Assembly (NCBI GenBank): GCA_947447815.1
Contig: CANFLJ010000080.1
Span: forward strand, 1-8,041
Length of the DNA stretch: 8,041 bases
Reading direction: 5' to 3'
Source: Chitinophagaceae bacterium
Lineage (GTDB): Bacteria > Bacteroidota > Bacteroidia > Chitinophagales > Chitinophagaceae
Shown here: in pieces, positions 1 through 7,365 of the stretch
How positions within the stretch are numbered: the first letter of the stretch is position 1
Layout of the letters: each line of letters starts with the position of its first letter
Notes under the pieces: generated by a model
The model's database searches: none
Told to the model about the DNA's origin: nothing
What the model saw: only the letters and a program-made list of their open reading frames with translations
Program-made: the position numbers and the translations under genes

Positions 1-429
1 ACCATTACCATCCATACCATCATCAGCATATTTTGTTACATCGCCAAGGCGGCAACGAATAAATCGGATAATCACGTTGCTGGCCTCTACCCTAAAAGTA
101 TAATTTGCAATACAGATACCATCGCCAGGAGCCGACTGGCCAGCAATGGTAGTATTTGCCTTAGATACTTTTAAATCACTCTTTAAAAATATTGTTCCAG
201 ACACTTTAAATAAAATGGTTCTATTACCAGCACTTAATGCATCTCTAAGACTACCCGCACCTGCATCGTTCAGATTGGTAACATAATAAACATTCTGGCC
301 TCTTCCTCCTGTTGTAAAACGACCAAAACCCTCTGCACCGGGAAAAGCAATTTGTTGTGCAATACAATTAGCAATAGTAAGAATAACTAAAAAAGAAAGT
401 AAAATGTAACACTTATGCTTATATTTCAT
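1..429 (-). CDS. Secreted pectate lyase, polysaccharide lyase family 1-like (partial, N-terminal 143 residues)
   Basis: This is the N-terminal part of a secreted pectate lyase that should cleave polygalacturonate by beta-elimination outside the cell or in the periplasm. The ATG is at 429-427 on the minus strand and the frame stays open to the window edge, so the C-terminal portion is missing. Residues 1-25 form a signal peptide: basic start (MKYKHK), hydrophobic core, then a probable signal peptidase I cut near Cys-Ile-Ala before Gln-Gln. The mature start AFPGAEGFGRFTTGGRG (28-44), then YYVTNLNDAGAGSLRDAL (48-65) and TIAGQSAPGDGICIANY (94-110), is the typical opening of Bacteroidota family 1 lyases, where the first beta-helix turns begin. 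The later Asp-rich stretch (D136, D137, D140) fits the calcium-binding region, but the catalytic Arg lies outside the window. It is separated from the upstream hydrolase by 206 bases, so it probably has its own promoter. The family call is firm; the exact substrate is inferred. Confidence 0.88.
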   Translation of the reverse strand, partial: MKYKHKCYILLSFLVILTIANCIAQQIAFPGAEGFGRFTTGGRGQNVYYVTNLNDAGAGSLRDALSAGNRTILFKVSGTIFLKSDLKVSKANTTIAGQSAPGDGICIANYTFRVEASNVIIRFIRCRLGDVTKYADDGMDGNG

Positions 430-522
430 GATGGCACTGCTTTATATAAACTACCTTTAAAATCCGGCGCTTATAGGTCGCAATTTACTTACGATATTAA
501 AGAAAATAATATAAAACTATGC

Positions 523-561
523 AATCGTTATCAATATATATTAATATTTCAGATAACAATT
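523..561 (-). promoter_or_regulatory. Imperfect inverted repeat / RNA hairpin upstream of the pectate lyase
   Basis: Arms at 523-532 and 552-561 are complementary over 10 positions with one mismatch, which becomes a G-U wobble in a minus-strand transcript. The 19-base spacer contains a second 5-bp pairing (AATAT with ATATT) around a 6-base loop, so the minus-strand RNA could fold into a 10 + 5 bp stem with a 3-base bulge. It lies between the end of the hydrolase (636) and the start of the pectate lyase (429). A T-rich run follows about 7 bases downstream on the minus strand. It could be a weak terminator for the lnt-hydrolase unit, a leader structure, or a two-half-site operator for the lyase. 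The role is inference, and AT-rich DNA yields such repeats by chance. Confidence 0.35.
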
Positions 562-635
562 TAAAAGTCCTTAAGGGGAGCAGTATTTTAAGTATTTAAA
601 AATAAAATAGAAACAGATTAGATTAACCCAAAAAT

Positions 636-1439
636 CTATTTAGAGAAAAGTATAAACTCCTCCAGTATTGCATTCAATTTTTCAGGTGCTTCTACCATAC
701 TCATGTGTCCTACATTTTTAAGTATATGTACATATGAAACTGCAGGTAAATAGGCTTGTTGCAATACATCTGCCATAGGAGCGGCTATGTCCTCCTCTCC
801 TATTACAAATAATACAGGAACTGCTGCTGTTCTTAGTAGATTGGTTTTATCGGTACGGGCTATCATTGCCTGATAATAGTACACACAAGCATCCGTAGTA
901 ATGTATGAAAACTGTGATATTAATGTTTCCAGTAATGGATGTTGAGTTTTCTTAAACTCATTGCTGAACAAATTAGGAAAAGTAGTTTTCAGAAAGGCTG
1001 CGGCTCCATATTCTTTCATAATATCAATACCCTTCAACCGATTTATTTTTTTCTCTTCACAATCCGCAAAAGCGGTAGAATGAATTAACCCAAACGACAT
1101 TAATTTATCTGGGAAAAGTTCAGCGAAAGCTAGTGTAATATATCCACCCATGCTATGCCCAAGCAGTATACATTTTTCTATTTCAAGATGGTTCAATAAT
1201 TCATTTACTACCTCCGCCAAATATTCTACTGTAGCATTAGCCGTGCTATAATCAACTATTGAATTTCCGGTACCAGGAAGATTTAAAGCAATCAGTTTAC
1301 ACTTCCCTTTCAGAAAGTCTTTCTGATGCTGAAAGATAGTAGCATCCTCGCCAAAGCCATGAAGCAATACAACCGGAGTACCTATTCCTGCTATATCGTA
1401 TGCTATACTAAAAGAATTGCTTTGGTATAATCTATTCAT
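636..1439 (-). CDS. Alpha/beta hydrolase (267 aa)
   Basis: A complete alpha/beta-fold hydrolase of the compact esterase/MenH-BioH-like type, with no signal peptide or membrane segment, so probably cytoplasmic. The catalytic machinery is intact: oxyanion-hole motif HGFG at 27-30, nucleophile elbow GHSMGG at 94-99 with Ser96, likely acid Asp217 in GEED, and general base His245 in NVGHMSM. Residues about 125-195 form the variable cap region between the core strands, which sets substrate choice and is not recognisable here. The length is normal for the family. The ATG at 1439 is 4 bases after the stop codon of lnt on the same strand, so the two are almost certainly co-transcribed and possibly translationally coupled; no Shine-Dalgarno sequence is visible. 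A role in ester or thioester hydrolysis is safe; the substrate is unknown, and its link to lipoprotein acylation is only positional. Confidence 0.93.
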   Translation of the reverse strand: MNRLYQSNSFSIAYDIAGIGTPVVLLHGFGEDATIFQHQKDFLKGKCKLIALNLPGTGNSIVDYSTANATVEYLAEVVNELLNHLEIEKCILLGHSMGGYITLAFAELFPDKLMSFGLIHSTAFADCEEKKINRLKGIDIMKEYGAAAFLKTTFPNLFSNEFKKTQHPLLETLISQFSYITTDACVYYYQAMIARTDKTNLLRTAAVPVLFVIGEEDIAAPMADVLQQAYLPAVSYVHILKNVGHMSMVEAPEKLNAILEEFILFSK

Positions 1440-1443
1440 AGCA

Positions 1444-3030
1444 TTAAGCTTTATTCATCCTGTTTTTAACAACAGTAATCATATTGAATATTAGTAATAC
1501 AAGCGTAATAAATGCAGCTATCTTAAACAAATAATCACCATGTGTAGTATAAAATGTTTTAGGAAAATTTCTTACAGGAATAGTAGTCTTTATTACGTCG
1601 GCCTTATCCCATGGTTTTGTGTTCAGCACCTTTCCATTATTATCTATCACGGCACTGATACCCGTATTGGCACTCCTTATTACATATACATTATTTTCAA
1701 TAGCCCTAAGTCTTGCATACTCTAAATGTTGCTTATAGCCGGGTGTATTGCCCCACCATCCATCGTTAGTCATGATCGTCAAAAGGTTTGCCCCTTTATC
1801 TACATAAGTAGAAACATATTCTCCATAAATACTTTCATAACATATAATAGGTGCGGTAGTCAATCCGGTGCTGTCTATCTTAAATACGCTGGCAGCAGTA
1901 TCCATTCCATATCCACCACTGGTACCTCCAAATTTTTCGAACACAGAAGAAAGAAATTTAAGGTAAGTAGGTAATGTTTCCACCCCCGGAACTAGTTTGC
2001 TTTTATTATAGAATGACACTTCCTTTTTATCCTTCAGCACTACTGCGGAATTGAAAGCATCATAGAACTGTCCTTCTGGTGATTTACGGGCAGTTTTAGT
2101 AGCCTCCTTACTATATAAAACAAAACAATCTATACCTGTTTGTAATGACACCTTGGGATGACGATGTAAGAAATCAAAAACCTTGGTATAATAGCCAGAT
2201 GATTTTAAATCCTGTTGTGCAATAGGTTGAGAAAGGGCTGTCTCGGGCCACAATATAAGGGCTGTATTACTATCCATATTATTCTCGGACAGCGATAAAA
2301 GGATATCCATTTGCTTATTGAAAGAAGAACCATCAAACTTCTGATATGGATCAATATTTGGTTGCACTATCAGCACTTGCTGCTGGTTCTTAGATACTGG
2401 TTCTTTAGAATTTGAAAAGATAATATTAGAAATTACTACCGGCATTACGATTAACATTACTCCCAGTAATAATATTTTAGAAAAATGCTTATTCTCTTTT
2501 CCTCCACCCACACATTCGGTAAAAATATATTTCAACACCAGATTAGTTACCAATACCCACAATGTACCCCCGGCAACCCCTGTATAGCTATACCATAAAA
2601 TATAATCAGAATGACTGGCAAATACATTACCCAACGTAAGCCAAGGCCAGCTGAGCTGCCAGCTGAGATGCAAATACTCAAACGACATCCAAAAAGCGAT
2701 AAAAGCAATACTACCTGTAAGTACCCCATACTTTTTATTGAAAACATAATACCCCAACAACGGAATACTCATCAGCAATGCATTGCATAGAAATGCGGCA
2801 ACTGCAAATTCGGTAGAATTAATCACCCACCAGGTAGCGCCAATATTCCAAATTAAGGTAGTAACCAGGGAGAGATAAAAGAAATGTGCCTTTGTTTTTA
2901 CAAAATCTCCGGCATAAAGCAGCGGAATGAAGGCAACGAATATCATTATAGTGGTATTGAACACTGGCCAGGATAGCCATAATAAAAGACCACTTAAAAC
3001 GCTTAAAATAATTAAAGATATATTTTTCAA
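1444..3030 (-). CDS. lnt: Apolipoprotein N-acyltransferase Lnt (528 aa, TTG start)
   Basis: Lnt transfers an acyl chain from phospholipid to the free amino group of the diacylglyceryl-cysteine of lipoproteins, the last maturation step, in the inner membrane. About seven hydrophobic segments fill residues 1-205, then comes the periplasmic nitrilase-like domain (about 217-490) and a final membrane helix at about 501-520. The catalytic triad is present: Glu263 in LWPETAL, Lys343 in YNKSKLVP, Cys397 in PIICYES; Glu351 sits eight residues after the Lys, as the conserved Glu does in E. coli Lnt. The length is close to the 512 residues of the E. coli enzyme. The start is TTG at 3030-3028. The frame upstream is open for only 19 codons and holds no ATG, and the first internal Met (29) would delete the first membrane helix. 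The hydrolase follows after 4 bases, and a lipoprotein gene is transcribed divergently upstream. Confidence 0.95.
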   Translation of the reverse strand: MKNISLIILSVLSGLLLWLSWPVFNTTIMIFVAFIPLLYAGDFVKTKAHFFYLSLVTTLIWNIGATWWVINSTEFAVAAFLCNALLMSIPLLGYYVFNKKYGVLTGSIAFIAFWMSFEYLHLSWQLSWPWLTLGNVFASHSDYILWYSYTGVAGGTLWVLVTNLVLKYIFTECVGGGKENKHFSKILLLGVMLIVMPVVISNIIFSNSKEPVSKNQQQVLIVQPNIDPYQKFDGSSFNKQMDILLSLSENNMDSNTALILWPETALSQPIAQQDLKSSGYYTKVFDFLHRHPKVSLQTGIDCFVLYSKEATKTARKSPEGQFYDAFNSAVVLKDKKEVSFYNKSKLVPGVETLPTYLKFLSSVFEKFGGTSGGYGMDTAASVFKIDSTGLTTAPIICYESIYGEYVSTYVDKGANLLTIMTNDGWWGNTPGYKQHLEYARLRAIENNVYVIRSANTGISAVIDNNGKVLNTKPWDKADVIKTTIPVRNFPKTFYTTHGDYLFKIAAFITLVLLIFNMITVVKNRMNKA

Positions 3031-3187
3031 AACAGTCTTATTTGGTTGCGAAATTGCAACATAAATACGTGCAAACCATAATAGACTTCAAAAACAAGCT
3101 TTATTAAAGCCTAAACTAGGGTATCAGATGCCATATAATAAACAAAATAGCCTATTTTTACCCCCAATAAAAGCAAATATTATAACA
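3031..3187. promoter_or_regulatory. Divergent intergenic region between lnt and the lipoprotein gene
   Basis: These 157 AT-rich bases lie between two outward-facing starts, so they must hold both promoters unless distant ones are used. On the minus strand, ATGGTTTG (3079-3072) is a near match to the Bacteroidota -7 element TAnnTTTG, about 40 bases before the lnt TTG, but I find no TTTG-type -33 element at the right spacing. On the plus strand, TATTTTTA (3153-3160) is a one-mismatch match 27 bases before the lipoprotein ATG, also without a -33 partner. A short dyad, GCTTTA-T-TAAAGC at 3098-3110, lies near the middle and could be an operator. The promoter assignments are weak; the divergent arrangement is seen directly. 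Confidence 0.4.
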
Positions 3188-3649
3188 ATGAAAAAAGGAA
3201 TTGCAATAATTACAGTAATAGCCACTATCGCTATCATCGGTTTTACGAGCTGTAAACAAACTGTAGAGGATGCAGTACAAAATACGCTTCAAACATTACT
3301 GTATGATAAATTAAAAAGTGGCTATTGGACTATCAAAGTATATAAAGCTAATCAAAATGATAGTACACAGATTTTTACTAACTGGGTAACCTATTTTAAT
3401 GATAATAATAAGATGATTAGTTTTGATACTACCCGTAGCCCAAGAGATACTTTTAATGGTACCTGGAGTAGCAGTAGTGATGTTTCTCATTTCAACTGTA
3501 GTTACGACTCTACCAATAAGTTTCCTTTGAACAGACTTTCCGATAGTTGGACCATTGATGAGAATGGTACGAATCTGAATGATAGAGTTTCGTTGATAAG
3601 ATACACATATGGTCATAAAGACTCTTTAGTGATGATAAAACATTTGTGA
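3188..3649 (+). CDS. Small beta-rich lipoprotein of unknown function, lipocalin-like pattern (153 aa)
   Basis: I do not recognise a named family. The protein begins MKKGIAIITVIATIAIIGFTSC, a lipoprotein signal peptide with lipobox FTSC, so Cys22 should be lipidated and the mature protein anchored in a membrane, probably the outer one. After a short helical stretch (24-42) the rest is predicted to be mostly beta-strand. It has evenly placed aromatic/Gly motifs: GYW at 45-47, TNWVTYF at 64-70, NGTW at 90-93 and SDSWTIDENG at 118-127. This spacing resembles the short lipocalin-like lipoproteins common in Bacteroidota, but that is inference from pattern only. The frame opens earlier at ATG 3128, which would put 20 polar residues before the signal peptide, so 3188 is the better start. 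There is no Shine-Dalgarno sequence. comEC follows after 18 bases on the same strand, and lnt, whose product would acylate Cys22, is divergent upstream. Confidence 0.8.
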   Translation: MKKGIAIITVIATIAIIGFTSCKQTVEDAVQNTLQTLLYDKLKSGYWTIKVYKANQNDSTQIFTNWVTYFNDNNKMISFDTTRSPRDTFNGTWSSSSDVSHFNCSYDSTNKFPLNRLSDSWTIDENGTNLNDRVSLIRYTYGHKDSLVMIKHL

Positions 3650-3667
3650 TATGACTCAAAATAAATC

Positions 3668-5755
3668 ATGAACAACTTCCCGATAAATGTTTGGAAGTCT
3701 GTTCCCTCCCTCCGTATAGTAATTGGGATAATAACTGGAATAATTGTAGCATATTATTACCCCATCCCACTAAATATAATTTACACATCAACAGCATTAG
3801 TCATACTAATGCTGTTTTTTTTATTGGTTAATCCAATAGCTGTAAAATTTAAAATCAAGTGGCTGTCTGGTGTAGTGGCCAATATTTTATTTATACTAAT
3901 TGGTTGCTATATTACATTCCAGCATAATATTGAAAACAACATAAACTGGATTGGACATTATTATCCCGAAAATGAAACTGCCAATATCCAACTAACGCTA
4001 ATGGAGCCCACCACGGAGAAAGAGCATTTTTATAAAGCTGTAGCCCGAGTTGATGCAATAGAGAAAGATCATCAGTGGATAAAAGCCACTGGAAATGTAT
4101 TGGTATACCTGCGCAAAGACAGCCTCAAGGAAACGTATAATTATGGTACACAATTGATAACAAATGCCAGATTAAACATCATTACGAATGCGGGTAATCC
4201 GGGCAGTTTTGATTATAAAAGATATTGTCAGTTTCAGGGCATTACACATCAGGTATTTATCAATAAAAACCAAAGGATATTTTGCAAGAATACTACCCCT
4301 TCCAGATTATATTATTACCTGTATAAAGCTAGAGCCTATTTACTTAACTCTTTGCAGCAATTTCTTCCCTACAAAAGCACTTATGGTATTGCCGAAGCAT
4401 TGCTGATTGGTTACAGAGACGATCTTGATAAAGAACTGGTACAGGCATATAGTAATACAGGCGTGGTACATATTATTGCCATTAGCGGTATGCACTTAGG
4501 TATGTTGTACGGCACAATGGTTTTGTTCTTTAGTCTTTTCAAAATCAAGCCATGGGTAAATTATATAAAGCCCATTACCATCCTGCTTGTACTCTGGGGA
4601 TTTACCCTCATTGCTGGCGCAGTTCCTTCTATTCTACGCAGTGCTTTCATGTTTAGTTTTATCTTACTATCAGAAATATTCAATAAGAAATCAAACATAT
4701 ACAATACCCTATCACTTTCAGCACTTTGTATGATATTGAACAATCCATACTGTATCTGGGATGTTGGGTTTCAACTAAGTTATGCAGCTGTACTGAGTAT
4801 CATTATGTTTTCGAGCAGCATTGGTTCATGGTTTTATTTTAAGCATAAAATATTTCATTACTTATGGAAAATGAATGCAGTGACTATTGCTGCACAAGTA
4901 TGGACATTCCCTTTAATTATTTATTATTTCCATCAGTTTCCAAGGCTAGTTATTATTAGTAATCTGATAGTAGTTCCGCTCTCCTGCATCATTTTATATG
5001 CCGAGATTATTTTGCTTTTTGCAGGATCTTTTGTTGCAAGCTGGGGCATACTTTTTGGTAAGGTTGTCCATCTTTGTATTAAGGTAATGAATTTGTTTAT
5101 TATAAAAATGTCTGCTGTTAGTTATGGCACCTGGGAGGGCGTAAAAGTCACCCCTTTACAAACCATATTATTATTCGTATTAATAGGAAGTATTATCAGT
5201 TGGATTTTCAATAAATCAAAGCATTTTTTCTTTATAGGATTAGGCACCCTTCTATTAACACTTGGAATTCGTTTTATAGACATTGTACAAAAAGCTAATC
5301 AGCATCAATTGATCGTGTATAATCTATCTAAAATTCCAGTAATAGAGATTGCTGACGGCAGAAATACTATCCAATATGCAGATAGTGTTCTTGAAAAAAA
5401 CAGCCTTGTATATACTTATAATATCAGGCCTGCCCATATAGAAAACAGGGTAAAAGCAGTAAGTGCTTTCCCTATTCCATATTATTTTATCGTTAATAAT
5501 TTACGAGTAATAGTGTTGAATAAACACATTAATGTAAATAAAACATCCGCAGTTATTCCCACCGATATCGTTATCATAAGTCAGAATCCCGGAATATCAT
5601 TAGCCCATATACAGCAACTATTTACCCCAAAAACTATTGTGATTGACGGGACTAACAGTCTGTGGAAAACCCAACAATTAAAGAACGAAAACAAGCTACT
5701 ACATTTGCCACTCTTCGAAACACAGAACAATGGCTCTTTTATAAAGGAGTTATAA
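3668..5755 (+). CDS. comEC: ComEC/Rec2-family DNA-uptake channel protein with degenerate C-terminal domain (695 aa)
   Basis: ComEC forms the inner-membrane channel that takes up single-stranded DNA during natural transformation. Helices at about 15-55 and 66-84 flank the start of the N-terminal domain (to about 210, the DUF4131/OB-like region). The Competence domain follows at about 235-510. Its hallmarks are visible: GIAEALLIGYRDDLDKEL (240-257), NTGVVHIIAISGMHLG (263-278), AGAVPSILRSAFMF (316-329) and WDVGFQLSYAAV (364-375). After the last helix (about 518-535) a soluble tail (545-695) occupies the place of the metallo-beta-lactamase-like domain. It has strand motifs such as LIVYNLSKIPVIEIADGR and PTDIVIISQNPG but no HxHxDH metal-binding motif, so it should not bind metal as a nuclease would. 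The ATG lies 18 bases after the lipoprotein stop and purH starts 27 bases after its end, suggesting one transcript. Whether the cell is competent cannot be judged from this gene alone. Confidence 0.92.
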   Translation: MNNFPINVWKSVPSLRIVIGIITGIIVAYYYPIPLNIIYTSTALVILMLFFLLVNPIAVKFKIKWLSGVVANILFILIGCYITFQHNIENNINWIGHYYPENETANIQLTLMEPTTEKEHFYKAVARVDAIEKDHQWIKATGNVLVYLRKDSLKETYNYGTQLITNARLNIITNAGNPGSFDYKRYCQFQGITHQVFINKNQRIFCKNTTPSRLYYYLYKARAYLLNSLQQFLPYKSTYGIAEALLIGYRDDLDKELVQAYSNTGVVHIIAISGMHLGMLYGTMVLFFSLFKIKPWVNYIKPITILLVLWGFTLIAGAVPSILRSAFMFSFILLSEIFNKKSNIYNTLSLSALCMILNNPYCIWDVGFQLSYAAVLSIIMFSSSIGSWFYFKHKIFHYLWKMNAVTIAAQVWTFPLIIYYFHQFPRLVIISNLIVVPLSCIILYAEIILLFAGSFVASWGILFGKVVHLCIKVMNLFIIKMSAVSYGTWEGVKVTPLQTILLFVLIGSIISWIFNKSKHFFFIGLGTLLLTLGIRFIDIVQKANQHQLIVYNLSKIPVIEIADGRNTIQYADSVLEKNSLVYTYNIRPAHIENRVKAVSAFPIPYYFIVNNLRVIVLNKHINVNKTSAVIPTDIVIISQNPGISLAHIQQLFTPKTIVIDGTNSLWKTQQLKNENKLLHLPLFETQNNGSFIKEL

Positions 5756-5782
5756 AGCAAACAAACCAATAGAACTAACAAC

Positions 5783-7288
5783 ATGCAAAAGAAAATTGAA
5801 TCTGCACTCATTTCCGTTTTTTACAAGGATGGATTAGAACCTATCGCCAGAGAATTGAATAATCTGGGGGTAAAAATTTATTCTACAGGAGGCACCCAAG
5901 ATTATCTTGAAAAGCTTTCTATTCCATGTATCCCCGTGGAATCTATCACCAACTATCCTTCTATTCTGGGTGGTAGAGTAAAAACTTTGCATCCTTCCGT
6001 TTTTGGAGGAATACTTGGCCGTAGAGACAATGAACAGGATATAGCTGAAATGAATCAGTTTAATATTCCTGTGATGGACTTAGTAATTGTAGATCTTTAC
6101 CCTTTTGAAGAAACACTGAAGAACACTACAGAAGAAAAATTGATTATCGAAAAGATAGATATCGGTGGTCCTTCGATGATAAGAGCCGCTGCCAAGAACC
6201 ATAAAGACGTAATGGTAATAGCCGCTAAGGATGACTACAGTGGATTATTAACCCTATTACAAACACAGGAAGGTAATACATCGCTGGAGCAAAGAAGAGC
6301 ATTTGCTGCTAAAGCTTTTAAAGTAGTAATGGATTATGATATAGCCATCAGCAACTATTTTAATCCTTCTTCCAACGATACATTTACACAAGTACTTCGT
6401 TATGGAGAGAACCCTCATCAACAAGCTATTTTTAATGGCAACCTGAAAGATATTTTCAATCAGCTGCATGGCAAAGAACTATCGTATAATAATCTGGTAG
6501 ATGTAGATGCAGCAGTGCAGCTTATACAAGACTTTAAGGACTATCATCAGGAAGCCGTATTTGCTATCATCAAACATACCAATGTATGTGGAGTAGCTGC
6601 CAGAGCTACCGTAAAAGATAGCTGGGATACTGCACTTGCCGGTGATAATGAAAGTGCATTTGGTGGTGTATTGGTTTGTAATAAAACTATTGATGAAGAA
6701 ACGGCACAGGCCATCAGTGAAATATTTTTTGAGGTATTGATAGCGCCTGCCTTTAGCGAGGAAGCTATGGCGATACTTACTACCAAAAAGAACCGTATCC
6801 TGCTGCAATTGAAAGACTTTAATTTGCCAGGATCTATTACCAAAACAATCCTGAATGGTACCCTTACACAAGATACCGATACTACTACTACCAATGAAGT
6901 AAAAGAAGTAGGTGGAAGAGCTACTACCGATGCAGAAAAATCGGATTTGCTTTTTGCCAATATCATTTGCAAGCACCTGAAGAGTAATGCAATTGCACTT
7001 GTAAAAAATAAGCAACTGATAGGCAAAGGCTGTGGACAAACGTCCAGAGTAGATGCGCTAAGACAGGCCATTGCCAAAGCAAAACAATTCAACTTCAGAA
7101 TGGATAATGCAGTACTGGCAAGTGATGCATTCTTTCCTTTTAATGATTGTGTAGAGATTGCTTATCTGGAAGGTGTAAAAGCATTTATACAACCAGGAGG
7201 TTCTATTAGAGATAAGGATAGTATTGACTTTTGTGTAACCAACAATCTTGCTATGCTGATGACCGGCATCCGTCATTTTAAACACTAA
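5783..7288 (+). CDS. purH: Bifunctional AICAR transformylase / IMP cyclohydrolase PurH (501 aa)
   Basis: PurH carries out the last two steps of de novo purine synthesis in the cytoplasm: formylation of AICAR with 10-formyltetrahydrofolate, then ring closure to IMP. The N-terminal MGS-like cyclohydrolase domain (1 to about 195) shows KIYSTGGTQDYL (31-42), GGRVKTLHPSVFGG (63-76, Lys67), VDLYPFE (103-109, Tyr106) and KIDIGGPSMIRAAAKNH (124-140, Lys138). The C-terminal transformylase domain (about 200-501) shows LRYGENPHQQA (205-215), AIIKHTNVCG (261-270) with the catalytic Lys264-His265 pair, DNESAFGG (288-295), GKGCGQTSRVDA (414-425) and ASDAFFPF (446-453), ending in the family-typical MTGIRHFKH. 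The length is normal and no key residue is missing. It follows comEC by 27 bases without its own visible promoter and is closed by a strong hairpin terminator about 40 bases after the stop. No PurR-like or purine riboswitch signal is visible upstream. Confidence 0.98.
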   Translation: MQKKIESALISVFYKDGLEPIARELNNLGVKIYSTGGTQDYLEKLSIPCIPVESITNYPSILGGRVKTLHPSVFGGILGRRDNEQDIAEMNQFNIPVMDLVIVDLYPFEETLKNTTEEKLIIEKIDIGGPSMIRAAAKNHKDVMVIAAKDDYSGLLTLLQTQEGNTSLEQRRAFAAKAFKVVMDYDIAISNYFNPSSNDTFTQVLRYGENPHQQAIFNGNLKDIFNQLHGKELSYNNLVDVDAAVQLIQDFKDYHQEAVFAIIKHTNVCGVAARATVKDSWDTALAGDNESAFGGVLVCNKTIDEETAQAISEIFFEVLIAPAFSEEAMAILTTKKNRILLQLKDFNLPGSITKTILNGTLTQDTDTTTTNEVKEVGGRATTDAEKSDLLFANIICKHLKSNAIALVKNKQLIGKGCGQTSRVDALRQAIAKAKQFNFRMDNAVLASDAFFPFNDCVEIAYLEGVKAFIQPGGSIRDKDSIDFCVTNNLAMLMTGIRHFKH

Positions 7289-7328
7289 CAATTTTTGTTA
7301 TAAATTATCCTATTGATTTATATGTTAC

Positions 7329-7365
7329 AAGAGGTTAATACAGTTAAACGCTGTATTAACCTCTT
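7329..7365 (+). terminator. Rho-independent terminator after purH
   Basis: A perfect 15-bp inverted repeat, AAGAGGTTAATACAG and its complement, encloses a 7-base loop (TTAAACG). It begins 41 bases after the purH stop. The U-tract is poor (TCTTATT), which is common for terminators in Bacteroidota. Both flanking genes read on the plus strand, so its job is to end the lipoprotein-comEC-purH transcript and insulate the GumN-family gene. Confidence 0.85.

Noticed and set aside
358..375. Cys at residue 22 of the pectate lyase as a lipoprotein attachment site
   Set aside because: The preceding residues are Ile-Ala-Asn, and Asn at -1 does not fit a lipobox. A signal peptidase I cut after Cys-Ile-Ala fits better.
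3128..3187. Earlier ATG start for the lipoprotein
   Set aside because: It would place 20 polar residues in front of a complete lipoprotein signal peptide, moving the lipobox Cys to position 42. The ATG at 3188 gives a standard signal peptide.
5581..5811. Minus-strand open frame across the comEC-purH junction (76 codons)
   Set aside because: It is covered by coding sequence on the other strand at both ends and its translation has no recognisable motif.
6479..7092. Two open frames of over 180 codons antisense to purH
   Set aside because: They overlap each other in different frames, lie wholly inside a clear purH coding region, and have low-complexity translations rich in Ser, Cys, Phe and Ile with no family motif. 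They are shadows of purH codon use.
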